64,000 bases of DNA from Kaistia sp. 32K (GTDB lineage: Bacteria > Pseudomonadota > Alphaproteobacteria > Rhizobiales > Kaistiaceae): the NCBI RefSeq assembly GCF_016629525.1, contig NZ_AP024269.1, forward strand, positions 3,162,001 through 3,226,000, given 5' to 3'. The notes below the pieces were generated by a model that did no database searches, was not told the DNA's origin, and was given only the letters and a program-made list of their open reading frames with translations. The position numbers were made by a program, and so were the translations under genes. How positions within the stretch are numbered: the stretch's first letter is position 1; each line of letters starts with the position of its first letter. Positions 19,682 to 28,561 of this stretch are shown one piece after another.

Positions 19682-20926
19682 ATGTCCCCTTCCGATTCGA
19701 CCCTCGTCGACAGCCACACCGCCCGCGAGCGCATGGTCGCCTGCCTGGTGCTCGTCATCGGCACGCTGGCGACGATGGTGTCGATCGACCTGGTGCTGCC
19801 GGCGATCCCCGCCCTGCCGTCGCTGCTCGGCGGCGACGCGCAGGCGGCGCAGTATGTACTGGCCACCTATATGGGCGGCTCCAGCATCGGCCTGATCCTG
19901 TTCGGCAGCATCGCGCAGCGTTTTGACGCGCGGCTCCTGCTGGGCGGCTCCCTGCTCGCCTATGCCGCCGTGTCGCTGCTCGCCGCCTTCTCGACCGATA
20001 TCTGGACGCTGAACGCCATCCGCGTCGTGCAGGGCGCCACATCGGCCGGCGCGGCCGTGCTGCCGGCGCCGATGCTGCGCCGCCTGTTCACCGAGACGGG
20101 CGCCGTCCGCGCCGTCTCGGTCATCGGCAGCATCCAGTCGCTCGTACCCGGCCTCGCACCGCTGATCGGCGCCTGGCTGCTGCACGTCTCCGGCTGGCAG
20201 GCCGCCTTCATCGTCCCGGCGGTGATCGGCGCGGTGGTCGGCCTCGTCATCCTGGCGAAGCCCTCGCTGCTGCCCGAGAACCAGCCCGTCGCCCCGGACC
20301 AGCAGCGCGGCAGCTATCTCGCCCTCTTCCGCAACCGTCCGTATCTTCGCTACGCGCTCAGCCACTCGCTGATCCTCGGCGGCCTGATCACCTTCGTGTT
20401 CAGCGCCCCCTATGTGATGGTCGAGACCATGGGCAGCTCGGTCAACGCCTTCGTCGTGTTCCAGCTGGCGATGGTCGGCATGTTCATCGTGACGTCGAAC
20501 CTCGCCGGGTTCTTCGTCAATCGCGTCGGACCGGAGCGGCTGGTGACGATCGGGACGCTGCTGGTCGGCGCGTCGGCCGCGGCGCTGCTGGTCTATGCGC
20601 TCGCGGGCGGCTCGAGCCTCGTCATCCTGCTTGTGATCATGCTGCCGGTGACGGCCGGGCTCGGTCTTCGCGGCGGCGTCGGCTTCGTCAAGTCGCTGGC
20701 GGCGTCCGCGCCGGACGAGGGACGCGGCTCGGCCGCGCTGATGCTGGCGATCACGCTGCTGCCGACCATCGGCACCGCGCTGGTGGCGCCGTTCATCCAG
20801 TTCGGCCTGCCGGCGCTTGCGATCGCCTTCGCCGTCATCACGCTTCCGGCAGTCGCCTGCATCTACCTGCTGCCGCGCTTCGAGGGCGCCGAAAGCGCCA
20901 GCTCGACGGTGATGCATATCGGCTGA
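19682..20926 (+). CDS. Bcr/CflA family MFS multidrug exporter
   Basis: 414 residues with 12 predicted spans. LVIGTLATMVSIDLVLPAIPALPSLLG in the first span and QYVLATYMGGSSIGLILFGSIAQRFDAR at the span 2-3 loop are typical of the Bcr/CflA subfamily of drug:proton antiporters (bicyclomycin, chloramphenicol, sulfonamides in known members). Motif C-like IGSIQSLVPGLAPLIGAWL lies in span 5. A second paralogue of this subfamily is at 59780-60985 on the minus strand. Substrate not determinable. Confidence 0.85.
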   Translation: MSPSDSTLVDSHTARERMVACLVLVIGTLATMVSIDLVLPAIPALPSLLGGDAQAAQYVLATYMGGSSIGLILFGSIAQRFDARLLLGGSLLAYAAVSLLAAFSTDIWTLNAIRVVQGATSAGAAVLPAPMLRRLFTETGAVRAVSVIGSIQSLVPGLAPLIGAWLLHVSGWQAAFIVPAVIGAVVGLVILAKPSLLPENQPVAPDQQRGSYLALFRNRPYLRYALSHSLILGGLITFVFSAPYVMVETMGSSVNAFVVFQLAMVGMFIVTSNLAGFFVNRVGPERLVTIGTLLVGASAAALLVYALAGGSSLVILLVIMLPVTAGLGLRGGVGFVKSLAASAPDEGRGSAALMLAITLLPTIGTALVAPFIQFGLPALAIAFAVITLPAVACIYLLPRFEGAESASSTVMHIG

Positions 20927-21057
20927 GGCAACTCGGCTGAGACAAGGGCGGCCGGCCGACCGGCCTTCCGTAACGTGATGCCGGTCACATCCAGCGGCGC
21001 GATTTTCTCCTATTCAGCCTCACCGGCCCATTCCGGCCGGCGATGAGGAGAATTGAG

Positions 21058-21207
21058 ATGACCCGCACCACCTCGAGCCTGACCCGCTGGCTGCGCCAGC
21101 GCCATGCCCGCAACCTGCTGCTGGCGATGGACGACCGCATGCTCGCCGATATCGGCGTCGCGCGTTCGGAAATCGATCTCTACGTCAGCGGCGCGCGTGA
21201 GCGCTGA
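21058..21207 (+). CDS. DUF1127 small protein
   Basis: 49 residues, below usual length cut-offs. It ends with the DUF1127 signature (LLAMDDRMLADIGVARSEID), a short Arg-rich helical domain shared by many small alphaproteobacterial proteins, some of which affect phosphate, phospholipid or RNA metabolism in Agrobacterium. The ATG at 21058 follows a good GAGGAG site. Function of this copy is unknown. Confidence 0.9.
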   Translation: MTRTTSSLTRWLRQRHARNLLLAMDDRMLADIGVARSEIDLYVSGARER

Positions 21208-21231
21208 TGCGTCGACCCTTGAGTCGTCGCA

Positions 21232-22140
21232 TCAGAATCCGCCGGCGGCGACTGCGCGGCCGGCGCTCAGAATGGCAGCGTCGGTCCCGAGCGCCGTCGT
21301 GACGCTGCCGGCCTTCTCGTCATAGGGCGCGCCCTTGTAGCGCGGATCGCGCCACGGGCCGGTCGTGATCGTGATGCCGCGAAATGCCAGCTCGCCATTG
21401 ACGCGCGAGAGATGCATGCCGCCGGACGAGGCGCCGGTCGCGTCGCAATCCGTGCGGAAGAACGAGGTCGCCGCCGCCGAGCGCGACTTGTCGATCGCCC
21501 GCCGCACGCGGCACCCCTGCGCCACCGGGACGTCGCGATCGACTTCCTTCTCCATATCCGCCGGATGCGCCGTGATGACGATCAGCTTGTCGCCGTTCTG
21601 GACGGGCACGTCGGGCTTGACCGGAAACGGCACCGCGCCGGCGAGCGGCTCGACCAGCCGGACGATCGCCCAGTCATTGTTCGAGCCCGCCTTCGGCTTC
21701 TTCGAGCCGAACTGCGTGTTGTCGTCGACCACCAGATCGATCATCGGCCCACCGGGGCTCTGCGGCCGGAAGAAGCATTTCCAGCGCCGCTTGCCCGAGG
21801 GCTCGAAGAAGACGTGCGCGGCGGTCAGGATCTGCTGGTTGGTCAGGAACAGCGCCGCCGATCCCACCGAGGGCGACGGCGACAGGCAGCCCACATAGCC
21901 CGACACCTGACGGATCCGGCCAATCTCGCCGCGCGACAGCCCGAGCGACGGACCGATCGTCAGCAGCGAATCGCGATCGTCCTTGCCGTCGATGATGTTG
22001 ACGCGCTGGAAAAGCGGCGGGCCGGCATCGCGCATCAGCGTCCCCGCCGCCGGGACGGCGATCTCGAGGGCCTGAGCCAGAACGGGCGTGCCGACCATGA
22101 CGGGAAGGGCGAGGAGGACCGAGAAAAGGAGCGTGCGCAT
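21232..22140 (-). CDS. Secreted trypsin/V8-like serine protease
   Basis: 302 residues from the ATG at 22140, chosen because it opens directly with a signal peptide (MRTLLFSVLLALPVMVG, cleavage after VLAQA); a longer frame starts at 22200. The catalytic triad can be read: His in ILTAAHVFF, Asp in NNDWAIVRL, and Ser in CDATGASSGGMHL. The usual GDSGG is replaced by GASSGG, as in glutamyl endopeptidase/V8-like groups. Cysteines suggest disulfides in the periplasm or outside. Convergent with the DUF1127 gene and divergent from the fatty acid hydroxylase gene. No clear ribosome site decides the start. Confidence 0.75.
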   Translation of the reverse strand: MRTLLFSVLLALPVMVGTPVLAQALEIAVPAAGTLMRDAGPPLFQRVNIIDGKDDRDSLLTIGPSLGLSRGEIGRIRQVSGYVGCLSPSPSVGSAALFLTNQQILTAAHVFFEPSGKRRWKCFFRPQSPGGPMIDLVVDDNTQFGSKKPKAGSNNDWAIVRLVEPLAGAVPFPVKPDVPVQNGDKLIVITAHPADMEKEVDRDVPVAQGCRVRRAIDKSRSAAATSFFRTDCDATGASSGGMHLSRVNGELAFRGITITTGPWRDPRYKGAPYDEKAGSVTTALGTDAAILSAGRAVAAGGF

Positions 22141-22310
22141 GGCGCAGACCATGCCATGCGGCCGACCCTGCGTCACCTCCGGCACGTCCAAGGATTTCAT
22201 CTCGCAAACATATTTGTCGCGCGGGACGGTTCGGCACTTGTAGTCCAGCCGTTAAGCTGGCTCAATTCATCGGGCGCTCGAACAAACCTGCCATGGACTA
22301 GGTTTTCGAA

Positions 22311-22880
22311 ATGCAGTTGAGACCGGTCACCTATTATGCCGACTTCATAGTCTACCCAGCCACCCTGGTCGCCCTGGTTGTGGCAGCCATTCTCTGGCAC
22401 GGAACCGTCAATCCGCTGATCTGGATCGCCGCCTATGCGGTCGGTCTCTTCGTCTGGACGCTGGCGGAATATCTGATCCATCGCGGCGTCCTGCACAATG
22501 TCATCTACTTCCGCGACCTGCACGAGAAGCACCACGCCGAACCGACCGACCTGATCGGCACGCCGATCTGGCTGAGCTTCCTCGTCATCGCCGCCGCCGT
22601 GTTCTGGCCGAGCTGGTGGCTATTCGATCTCGGCGTGGCGAGCGGCTTCACCGCCGGCGTCGTCACCGGCTATGTCAGCTACAGCTTCATCCACCATGTG
22701 CTGCACCATTGGCACATGCCGCATGACAGCTACCTCTACCGGGTGAAGCGGCGGCATGCCCTCCACCATCACAGCGAGGTCGAGGGCAATTTCGGCGTGA
22801 CGACGTTGTTCTGGGACCACGTCTTCGGCACCGCCCTGCCCGAGCGCCCGGCCCGCCCCGCGCCGGCCCGGCGCAAGTAG
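22311..22880 (+). CDS. Fatty acid hydroxylase / sterol desaturase superfamily protein
   Basis: 189 residues. Four histidine boxes that ligate a di-iron centre are visible: HRGVLH, HEKHH, HHVLHHWHMPH and HALHHH, among four or so hydrophobic spans. This is the integral membrane fatty acid hydroxylase superfamily, which oxidises lipids such as fatty acids, sterols or carotenoids. Short C-terminal Pro/Ala/Arg tail. The substrate is not evident from the neighbours. Confidence 0.85.
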   Translation: MQLRPVTYYADFIVYPATLVALVVAAILWHGTVNPLIWIAAYAVGLFVWTLAEYLIHRGVLHNVIYFRDLHEKHHAEPTDLIGTPIWLSFLVIAAAVFWPSWWLFDLGVASGFTAGVVTGYVSYSFIHHVLHHWHMPHDSYLYRVKRRHALHHHSEVEGNFGVTTLFWDHVFGTALPERPARPAPARRK

Positions 22881-22938
22881 CGGCGGCCATCCGGGCGGAG
22901 CGGCAAAGCCTCCCGCCGGCGGCGCGCCGCCGTCGCTG

Positions 22939-23223
22939 TTAGTCGTCGTTGGCGGAGCTCAGTTCCTCCGGGCGCTTGCCCTCGTCGGTCTGGAGCCGGC
23001 CGAGCCGGACGCCGGGGCCGCCCTCGAGCATCTGGCCGTCTGCCTCGAAGATCAGGCCCAGCGCCTCGAACACGCCGCGAAAGACGGCGTCGACCCGGGG
23101 CGCGACGAGCTCGCCGCTCTCGAACCGCAACACGGTCTCTTCCGGCACACCGGCCCGGCTCGCCAGATCCCCGGCGCTCCAGCCGAGCGCCGCGCGCGCC
23201 ATCCTGCATTGAACGCCATTCAT
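22939..23223 (-). CDS. Small XRE-type helix-turn-helix regulator
   Basis: 94 residues. CRMARAALGWSAGDLASRAGVPEETVLRFESG is a Cro/C1-type helix-turn-helix; the rest is a short acidic tail. Proteins of this size in rhizobia are usually stand-alone regulators of unknown target. It is divergently placed from a second mini-protein of similar design at 23475, with a palindromic repeat between them. Confidence 0.75.
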   Translation of the reverse strand: MNGVQCRMARAALGWSAGDLASRAGVPEETVLRFESGELVAPRVDAVFRGVFEALGLIFEADGQMLEGGPGVRLGRLQTDEGKRPEELSSANDD

Positions 23224-23347
23224 CTCCGCGCACCCTCGCTATTGGATCCCGACAATAGACCACCACCCCGGCGCGACGGCAATCGCCGCTTCACTCTCTG
23301 AAACGCTGAGGTTTCACTGCCCCCTGAAAGGGTTGCGGCAGCACAAC

Positions 23348-23402
23348 CATCATCCTGAGGTGCCCGGCGAAGCCGGGCCTCGAACGAGGGTCCAGGGAAC
23401 GC
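23348..23402. repeat. Palindromic repeat, family A, single arm
   Basis: CATCATCCTGAGGTGCCCGG, then CGAAGCCGGGCCTCGAACGAGGGTCCAG: same unit as at 7052 and 51213, but only one arm. Confidence 0.8.
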
Positions 23403-23474
23403 CGGATGCGCTCACCGGGGGTTGCGAGCCCTCCCCGCCCGCACCATGATCGGAGCGCAAGCCAAGGAGACGAC

Positions 23475-23798
23475 ATGTTCGAGCCCCCTTTCCTGACCGG
23501 ACGCCTGATCGCCGCGGCCCGCGCGCTGACCGGCATCAGCCTCGACGTGCTGGCGAAGGCCGCCGGCCTCGATGCCGAGACGATGCGCCTTGCCGAGGAC
23601 AACGGCAGCGCCTGCCTCTCCTCGGCCGAAGAATCGGCAGCGATCATCGAGGCGCTGGAGCGGTTCGGGGCGGTGTTCCTGGCGGAGGGCGACGGACTCG
23701 GCGCCGGCGTGCGGCTGAAATTCACCCGTCTCGACGTCAAGCAGATCACCCGCATGGAAGGCGAAGGCGGCCCGGCGGGCGACGACGACGTGCCGTGA
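23475..23798 (+). CDS. Small helix-turn-helix-like protein
   Basis: 107 residues from the ATG at 23475, which follows AAGGAGA; an upstream in-frame start lies in the repeat and is rejected. LTGRLIAAARALTGISLDVLAKAAGLDAETMRLAEDNG resembles the first helices of an XRE domain, in parallel with the gene at 22939. The remaining sequence is short and acidic at the end. Likely DNA-binding; target unknown. Confidence 0.6.
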   Translation: MFEPPFLTGRLIAAARALTGISLDVLAKAAGLDAETMRLAEDNGSACLSSAEESAAIIEALERFGAVFLAEGDGLGAGVRLKFTRLDVKQITRMEGEGGPAGDDDVP

Positions 23799-23831
23799 GG
23801 CCTCGCCTCCCCCGCGCCGCGCAGGGTCCGA

Positions 23832-23870
23832 AAACGAAAAGGCCGCCGGTCAGAGACCGACGGCCTTTCG
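23832..23870 (-). terminator. Terminator downstream of the tRNA-Lys pair
   Basis: AAAGGCCG(T)CGGTCTCTGACCG(GC)GGCCTTTTCGTTTT on the minus strand forms a stem followed by a T-rich tail, a few bases after the 3' end of the tRNA at 23874. Confidence 0.7.
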
Positions 23871-23873
23871 AAG

Positions 23874-23949
23874 TGGTGGGTGCACTAGGGATCGAACCTA
23901 GGACAAGCTGATTAAGAGTCAGCTGCTCTACCAACTGAGCTATGCACCC
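23874..23949 (-). tRNA. tRNA-Lys(CTT), copy 1
   Basis: 76 nt including encoded CCA. Acceptor GGGTGCA/TGCACCC, D arm with AGCTCAGTTGGTAGAGC, anticodon stem GCTGA/TCAGC around loop CTCTTAA (anticodon CTT), and T arm CTAGGTTCGATCCCTAG. Identical to copy 2. Confidence 0.97.
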
Positions 23950-24010
23950 ATTCGCAGCAATCAGGGAGCAAAAACAATCAGGCTCCGCGACCGGCGAAAG
24001 GTCGGTAATT

Positions 24011-24086
24011 TGGTGGGTGCACTAGGGATCGAACCTAGGACAAGCTGATTAAGAGTCAGCTGCTCTACCAACTGAGCTATGCACCC
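24011..24086 (-). tRNA. tRNA-Lys(CTT), copy 2
   Basis: 76 nt, identical to the copy at 23874-23949 including CCA and anticodon CTT. It is the promoter-proximal copy of a tandem pair separated by 61 bases. Confidence 0.97.
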
Positions 24087-24310
24087 AATCCCTGGCGGCG
24101 CCGAAGCCTGCGCTGCGACGCCCGGAACGAGGCGGTATGTAGCAAAGCGTTTCCGGCCTGTCCAGCCGCCCGTTCACCGGGCTGTGGAAATCTTCGCGAG
24201 GGCGGCCGCAAGCCTCGGGAAACCGTCATTTCCACGTCATGCGCGGCCGGTCTATTGGCCGCAATCCAAGGCGTCCCTGCCACGGACAGCTCTGAAAAGA
24301 TTGAGGAAAC

Positions 24311-26521
24311 ATGCTCAAGCCGATCCTGCGCAGCGCGCTCACCGCCACGCTCCTCGCTGGCACCGCCCTCGCCTCCAACGCCAGCGAACACTTCAACCGC
24401 ATCGCGACCTTCCACGTCGTCGACAACCTGCCGAAGGATGCCGACGCCAAGAAGAAGACCGTCGCCGAGATCATCACGGCCACCGCCGACGGCAACACGC
24501 TGGTCTATACCGACAGCCCCGGCGAGCGGATCGGCCTGATCGACATCACCGATCCGAAGGCGCCGAAGCCGGCCGGCACGGTGGCGCTCGGCGGCGAGCC
24601 GACCTCGACCGTCGTCGCCGGAGGCATCGCGCTCGTCGGCGTCGTCACCTCGAAGTCGAAGAGCGAACCCTCCGGCCATCTCGCCATCGTCGATCTCGCC
24701 ACCAAGACGGTGAAGGCGACCTGCGATCTCGGCGGCCAGCCGGATTCGCTCGCCAAGAGCCCGGACGGCAAGTTCCTCGCCATCGCGATCGAGAACGAGC
24801 GTGACGAGGAGATCAACGAGGGCGCCCTCCCGCAGCTTCCGGGCGGCAATCTCACCAGCTTCGCGATTGGCGCCGACGGCTCGGTCGATTGCGCGACCAA
24901 GACGGTCATCGACGTCACCGGCCTCGCCGCGATCGCGCCGGAGGATCCGGAGCCCGAATTCGTCGACATCAACGACAAGAACCAGGTCGTTCTCACCCTG
25001 CAGGAGAACAACCACATCGTCATCGCCGACCTCGCCACCGGCAAGGTCGTGAAGCACTTCCCGGCCGGAACCGTCGACCTCGACGGCATCGACGTGAAGA
25101 AGGACGGCGTGATCGACCTCTCCGGCAAGATGACAAACGTCGCCCGCGAGCCGGACGGCGCGCAGTGGATCGATGACGAGCGCTTCTTCACCGCCAATGA
25201 GGGCGACTGGAAGGGCGGCTCGCGCGGCTTCTCGATCTTCAACATCGACGGCACGATCGAATATGACTCGGGCACAGCGCTCGAATACGAGACCGTCCGC
25301 CTCGGCCATTACCCCGAGAAGCGCAACAAGAAGGGTAACGAGCCGGAAGGCGCCGAAGTCGCCACCTTCGGTTCGGACAGACTGATCTTCGTCGGCTCCG
25401 AGCGCGCCTCGCTGATCGGCGTCTACAAGGACGAAGGCGCCGGCAAGGCGCCGACCTTCCTGCAGGCGCTGCCGGGCGGCATCGGCCCGGAAGGCCTCTA
25501 CGCCATCCCCGCGCGCAACCTCTTCGTCACCGCGTCGGAAAACGACCTGCGCGAGGACGGTCTGATCGGCTCCGTCGTGACGATCTATGAGCGCAGCGAC
25601 GCGCCGGCCGCCTATCCGACCATCGTCTCGGCCGACAAGAACGGCAAGCCGATCGGCTGGGCCGCCCTTTCCGGCACGGTCGCCGACGCCAAGGTGCCCG
25701 GCAAGCTCTACGCCGTCATCGACAGCGCCCAGTCGATCGGCCGGATTCTCACCATCGACGCCACCAAGACCCCGGCCGTCATCACCGACGAGATGACCGT
25801 CACCAAGGACGGCAAGCCGGTCGAGAACCTCGACCTCGAGGGCATCGCGCTTTCGGGCGACGGCGGCTTCTGGCTCGCCTCGGAAGGCAATCCCGAGCGC
25901 GAGAAGAACAAGACGCAGTCCTCGCTCGTCCGCGTCGATGCCAAGGGCGTCGTGCAGGAAGAGGTCGCGCTGCCGGAAGCACTCGCCGCGCAGGCCACCC
26001 GCTTCGGCTTCGAGGGCGTGACGGTGGTCGGCTCCGGCGCCGACGAGACCGTCTGGGTCGCCGTGCAGCGCGAGTGGAAGGACGATCCGAAGGGCTTCAC
26101 CAAGCTCCTCGCCTACAAGCCCGCCTCGAAGGAATGGGCCGCCGTGCACTATCCGCTCGACAAGGCGGAAAAGGGTTGGGTCGGCCTTTCCGAGCTGACG
26201 GCGGTTCCTGGCGGCCTCGTCGCCATCGAGCGCGACAACCAGATCGGTCGCGACGCGAAGATCAAGAAGCTGACCTTCGTCTCGCTCGACGGCGTCACGC
26301 CCGCCCCGCTCGGCGGCGAGCTGCCCAAGGTCGTCAACAAGGACCTGCACGACTTCCTGCCGGCGCTCAAGGCGACCAACGGCTACGTCCTCGACAAGAT
26401 CGAGAGCTTCGCCCTCGACGCCGAAGGCAACGGCTTCGCGATCACCGACAATGACGGCGTCGACAGCCACTCCGGCGAGACGCAGTTCCTCCGCCTCGGC
26501 AAGATCGCCCTGCCGAAGTAA
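24311..26521 (+). CDS. Secreted esterase-like protein of the phytase family with beta-propeller
   Basis: 736 residues, ATG preceded by GAGGAA. Signal peptide MLKPILRSALTATLLAGTALA. Residues about 50-290 read as LVIVD/YVTN-type propeller blades (DGNTLVYTDSPGERIGLIDI, GHLAIVDLATKTVKATCDLGGQPDSLAKSPDG is one blade). The second half carries the phytase-like esterase domain (GPEGLYAIPARNLFVTASEND, LEGIALSGDGGFWLASEGNPE, FGFEGVTVVG). Substrate is unknown; alphaproteobacterial members are exported and may act on phosphoesters. Followed by its own terminator. Confidence 0.85.
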   Translation: MLKPILRSALTATLLAGTALASNASEHFNRIATFHVVDNLPKDADAKKKTVAEIITATADGNTLVYTDSPGERIGLIDITDPKAPKPAGTVALGGEPTSTVVAGGIALVGVVTSKSKSEPSGHLAIVDLATKTVKATCDLGGQPDSLAKSPDGKFLAIAIENERDEEINEGALPQLPGGNLTSFAIGADGSVDCATKTVIDVTGLAAIAPEDPEPEFVDINDKNQVVLTLQENNHIVIADLATGKVVKHFPAGTVDLDGIDVKKDGVIDLSGKMTNVAREPDGAQWIDDERFFTANEGDWKGGSRGFSIFNIDGTIEYDSGTALEYETVRLGHYPEKRNKKGNEPEGAEVATFGSDRLIFVGSERASLIGVYKDEGAGKAPTFLQALPGGIGPEGLYAIPARNLFVTASENDLREDGLIGSVVTIYERSDAPAAYPTIVSADKNGKPIGWAALSGTVADAKVPGKLYAVIDSAQSIGRILTIDATKTPAVITDEMTVTKDGKPVENLDLEGIALSGDGGFWLASEGNPEREKNKTQSSLVRVDAKGVVQEEVALPEALAAQATRFGFEGVTVVGSGADETVWVAVQREWKDDPKGFTKLLAYKPASKEWAAVHYPLDKAEKGWVGLSELTAVPGGLVAIERDNQIGRDAKIKKLTFVSLDGVTPAPLGGELPKVVNKDLHDFLPALKATNGYVLDKIESFALDAEGNGFAITDNDGVDSHSGETQFLRLGKIALPK

Positions 26522-26542
26522 GGCGGTCTTCGGACCAGCGAG

Positions 26543-26580
26543 ACGGCGTCCTGCGAAAGCGGGGCGCCGTTTTTGTTTGT
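26543..26580 (+). terminator. Terminator of the phytase-like gene
   Basis: ACGGCG...CGCCGT stem with an internal bulged loop, followed by TTTTTGTTTGTTT, about 20 bases after the stop. Confidence 0.8.
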
Positions 26581-26650
26581 TTGGAAGGGCCGCTCGTCGG
26601 CAGGAGGCCGCGGCTTCCGGTGCCGGGCGACATTGGCATTCCCACCCTCG

Positions 26651-26763
26651 CCGTCATCCCGGGCAAGCGAAGCGCGACCCGGGATCCATTCAGCCGGGCT
26701 GGCCGCCGCGCGAAACGCCCGATGACGCCGCTGTATGGATCCCGGCCTTCGCCGGGATGACGC
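26651..26763. repeat. Palindromic repeat, family B, paired copy
   Basis: CGTCATCCCGGG...CCCGGGATCCATT at the left and GGATCCCGGCCTTCGCCGGG then ATGACG at the right, forming inverted arms around about 45 bases. Occupies the space between convergent phytase-like and leuA genes. Confidence 0.8.
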
Positions 26764-26813
26764 CGGAGTGGTGTGAGCGTCGCGCCCAAACTCATACGCC
26801 TTCAAACCACTCC

Positions 26814-26850
26814 CCCAAACAAAAACGGCCGCGTCATCGACGCGGCCGTT
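26814..26850 (-). terminator. leuA terminator
   Basis: On the minus strand, AACGGCCGCGTC-GAT-GACGCGGCCGTT is a perfect 12-bp stem followed by TTTGTTTGGGG, 25 bases after the leuA stop. Confidence 0.85.
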
Positions 26851-26874
26851 GGTATTCAGGAAGCAAAAACCCGA

Positions 26875-28443
26875 TCAGGCGTTGACGGCCTGGGCGTGCT
26901 GGCGCTGGCGCTTCACCATCAGCTTGTTCAGCGACGAGAGATACGCCTTGGCCGAGGCGACCATCGTGTCCGGATCGGCGCCCTTGCCGGTGACCGACTT
27001 GCCGTCTTCCTCGAGGCGGACCGAGACCTCGGCCTGCGCGTCGGTGCCCTCGGTGACCGCGTGCACCTGATAGAGCGACAAAGTCGCGTCATGCGGCACG
27101 ATCGCCTTGATCGCGTTGAAGATCGCGTCCACCGGGCCGTTGCCGGAGACTTCCTTGGTGACGTGCGTGCCTTCTACGTCGAGGCTGATGATCGCCTTGG
27201 CCGCGCCGCCCGTGCCGGCGATGACCGTCAGCGACAACAGGCGGATCGATTCGGCCGCCGTCGCAACCTCATCACCGATCAGCGCCTCGATATCCTCGTC
27301 ATAGACGTGCTTCTTGCGGTCAGCCAAGTCCTTGAAGCGCTTGAACGCGTCTTCCAGCTGGTTGTCGCCGACTTCGTAGCCCAGTTCCTTCAGCTTGGAG
27401 CGGAAGGCGTGGCGGCCGGAATGCTTGCCCATGACCAGCGAGGTCGCCTTCACGCCGACGCTCTCCGGCGTCATGATCTCGTAGGTCTCGGCGTTCTTCA
27501 GCATGCCGTCCTGGTGGATGCCGCTCTCATGCGCGAAGGCGTTCCGGCCGACGATCGCCTTGTTGTACTGGACCGGGAAGGCCGAGACGTTGGAGACGAG
27601 CTTCGAGGCGCGGGTCAGCATGGTAGCGTCGATGCGCGTGTCATAGGGCATGACGTCGCGACGGGTGCGGATCGCCATGACGATCTCTTCCAGCGCGGCG
27701 TTGCCGGCGCGCTCGCCCAAACCGTTGATCGTGCATTCGATCTGCCGCGCGCCGCCGGCGATGCCGGCCAGCGAGTTGGCAACCGCGAGGCCCAGATCGT
27801 TGTGGCAATGGGTCGAGAAGATTGCCTTGTCGGAATCCGGCACGCGCTCGATCACTTCGCGGAACATCGCCGCATATTCTTCCGGCACGGCATAACCGAC
27901 CGTATCGGGCAAGTTGATCGTCGTGGCGCCGGCCTTGATGGCGGCATCAACGCAACGGACGAGATATTCGATCGGCGTGCGGGTGGCGTCCATCGCCGAC
28001 CACTCGACGTCCTCGACCAGGTTGCGCGCCTGCGCGACGGTGGCCGAGATGATGTCGAGCACCTGCTCCTCGGTCTTGCGCATCTGGTGCGCCAAATGGA
28101 TCGGCGAGGTGGAGACGAAGGTGTGAATGCGCGAGCGCTTGGCGACGCGGACGGCCTCGCCGGCGCGGATGATGTCGCCGGAGATGGCGCGCGCCAGGCC
28201 GGCGATGGTGACGCCGTCGCCGGCGCGCTTGGCGATCTCGTGCACGGCCTCGAAATCGCCCTGGCTGGCGATCGGGAAACCGGCCTCGATGATGTCGACG
28301 CCCATCTCCTCCAGCAACTCGGCGACTTCGAGCTTCTCCTCGAAGGTCATCGAAGCGCCGGGGCACTGCTCGCCATCGCGCAAAGTGGTGTCGAAAATGA
28401 CGATCCGGTCCTTGTCGGAGGACGAATTCGTGGTCGCGGTCAT
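26875..28443 (-). CDS. leuA: 2-isopropylmalate synthase LeuA
   Basis: 522 residues, the usual length of the bacterial enzyme. It condenses acetyl-CoA with 2-oxoisovalerate, the first committed step to leucine. IVIFDTTLRDGEQCPGASM is the N-terminal catalytic signature of the DRE-TIM metallolyase fold; STHCHNDLGLAVANS carries metal-binding His residues; GLGERAGNAALEE follows; the C-terminal regulatory domain for leucine feedback runs from about residue 390. ATG at 28443 follows AAGGAAG. Upstream lie a leader peptide with four consecutive leucine codons and alternative hairpins, so expression is probably attenuated by leucine supply. Monocistronic by its terminator. Confidence 0.97.
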   Translation of the reverse strand: MTATTNSSSDKDRIVIFDTTLRDGEQCPGASMTFEEKLEVAELLEEMGVDIIEAGFPIASQGDFEAVHEIAKRAGDGVTIAGLARAISGDIIRAGEAVRVAKRSRIHTFVSTSPIHLAHQMRKTEEQVLDIISATVAQARNLVEDVEWSAMDATRTPIEYLVRCVDAAIKAGATTINLPDTVGYAVPEEYAAMFREVIERVPDSDKAIFSTHCHNDLGLAVANSLAGIAGGARQIECTINGLGERAGNAALEEIVMAIRTRRDVMPYDTRIDATMLTRASKLVSNVSAFPVQYNKAIVGRNAFAHESGIHQDGMLKNAETYEIMTPESVGVKATSLVMGKHSGRHAFRSKLKELGYEVGDNQLEDAFKRFKDLADRKKHVYDEDIEALIGDEVATAAESIRLLSLTVIAGTGGAAKAIISLDVEGTHVTKEVSGNGPVDAIFNAIKAIVPHDATLSLYQVHAVTEGTDAQAEVSVRLEEDGKSVTGKGADPDTMVASAKAYLSSLNKLMVKRQRQHAQAVNA

Positions 28444-28479
28444 GTTGGTCTTCCTTGTCGGCGGCCCGGCACGCGAATG

Positions 28480-28561
28480 GCGCTCAGGGCATGAATGGCG
28501 GAGGTCTTCGCGTTCATTCCCCTGAGTGCCCGCCCGTCACGGGGCAGCCGACGCTCAGGGG
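28480..28561 (-). promoter_or_regulatory. leuA leader attenuator: mutually exclusive pairing segments
   Basis: In the minus-strand RNA, segment A CCCCUGAG (28561-28554, overlapping the leader stop codon) is complementary to segment B CUCAGGGG (28526-28519), and B is also complementary to segment C CCCUGAG (28489-28483). A:B and B:C cannot form together. A small hairpin (TGCCC...GGGCA) sits inside A:B. No T-run follows, so control may act through Rho or by occluding leuA translation; the outcome is inference, but the competing pairings are plain. Confidence 0.6.

Noticed and set aside
24077..26470. 797-codon frame antisense to the phytase-like gene
   Set aside because: Composition shadow of a GC-rich gene; Asp/Arg/Val-rich without domains and runs into the tRNA.
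26773..28494. 573-codon frame antisense to leuA
   Set aside because: Shadow of leuA, which is unmistakable on the minus strand.
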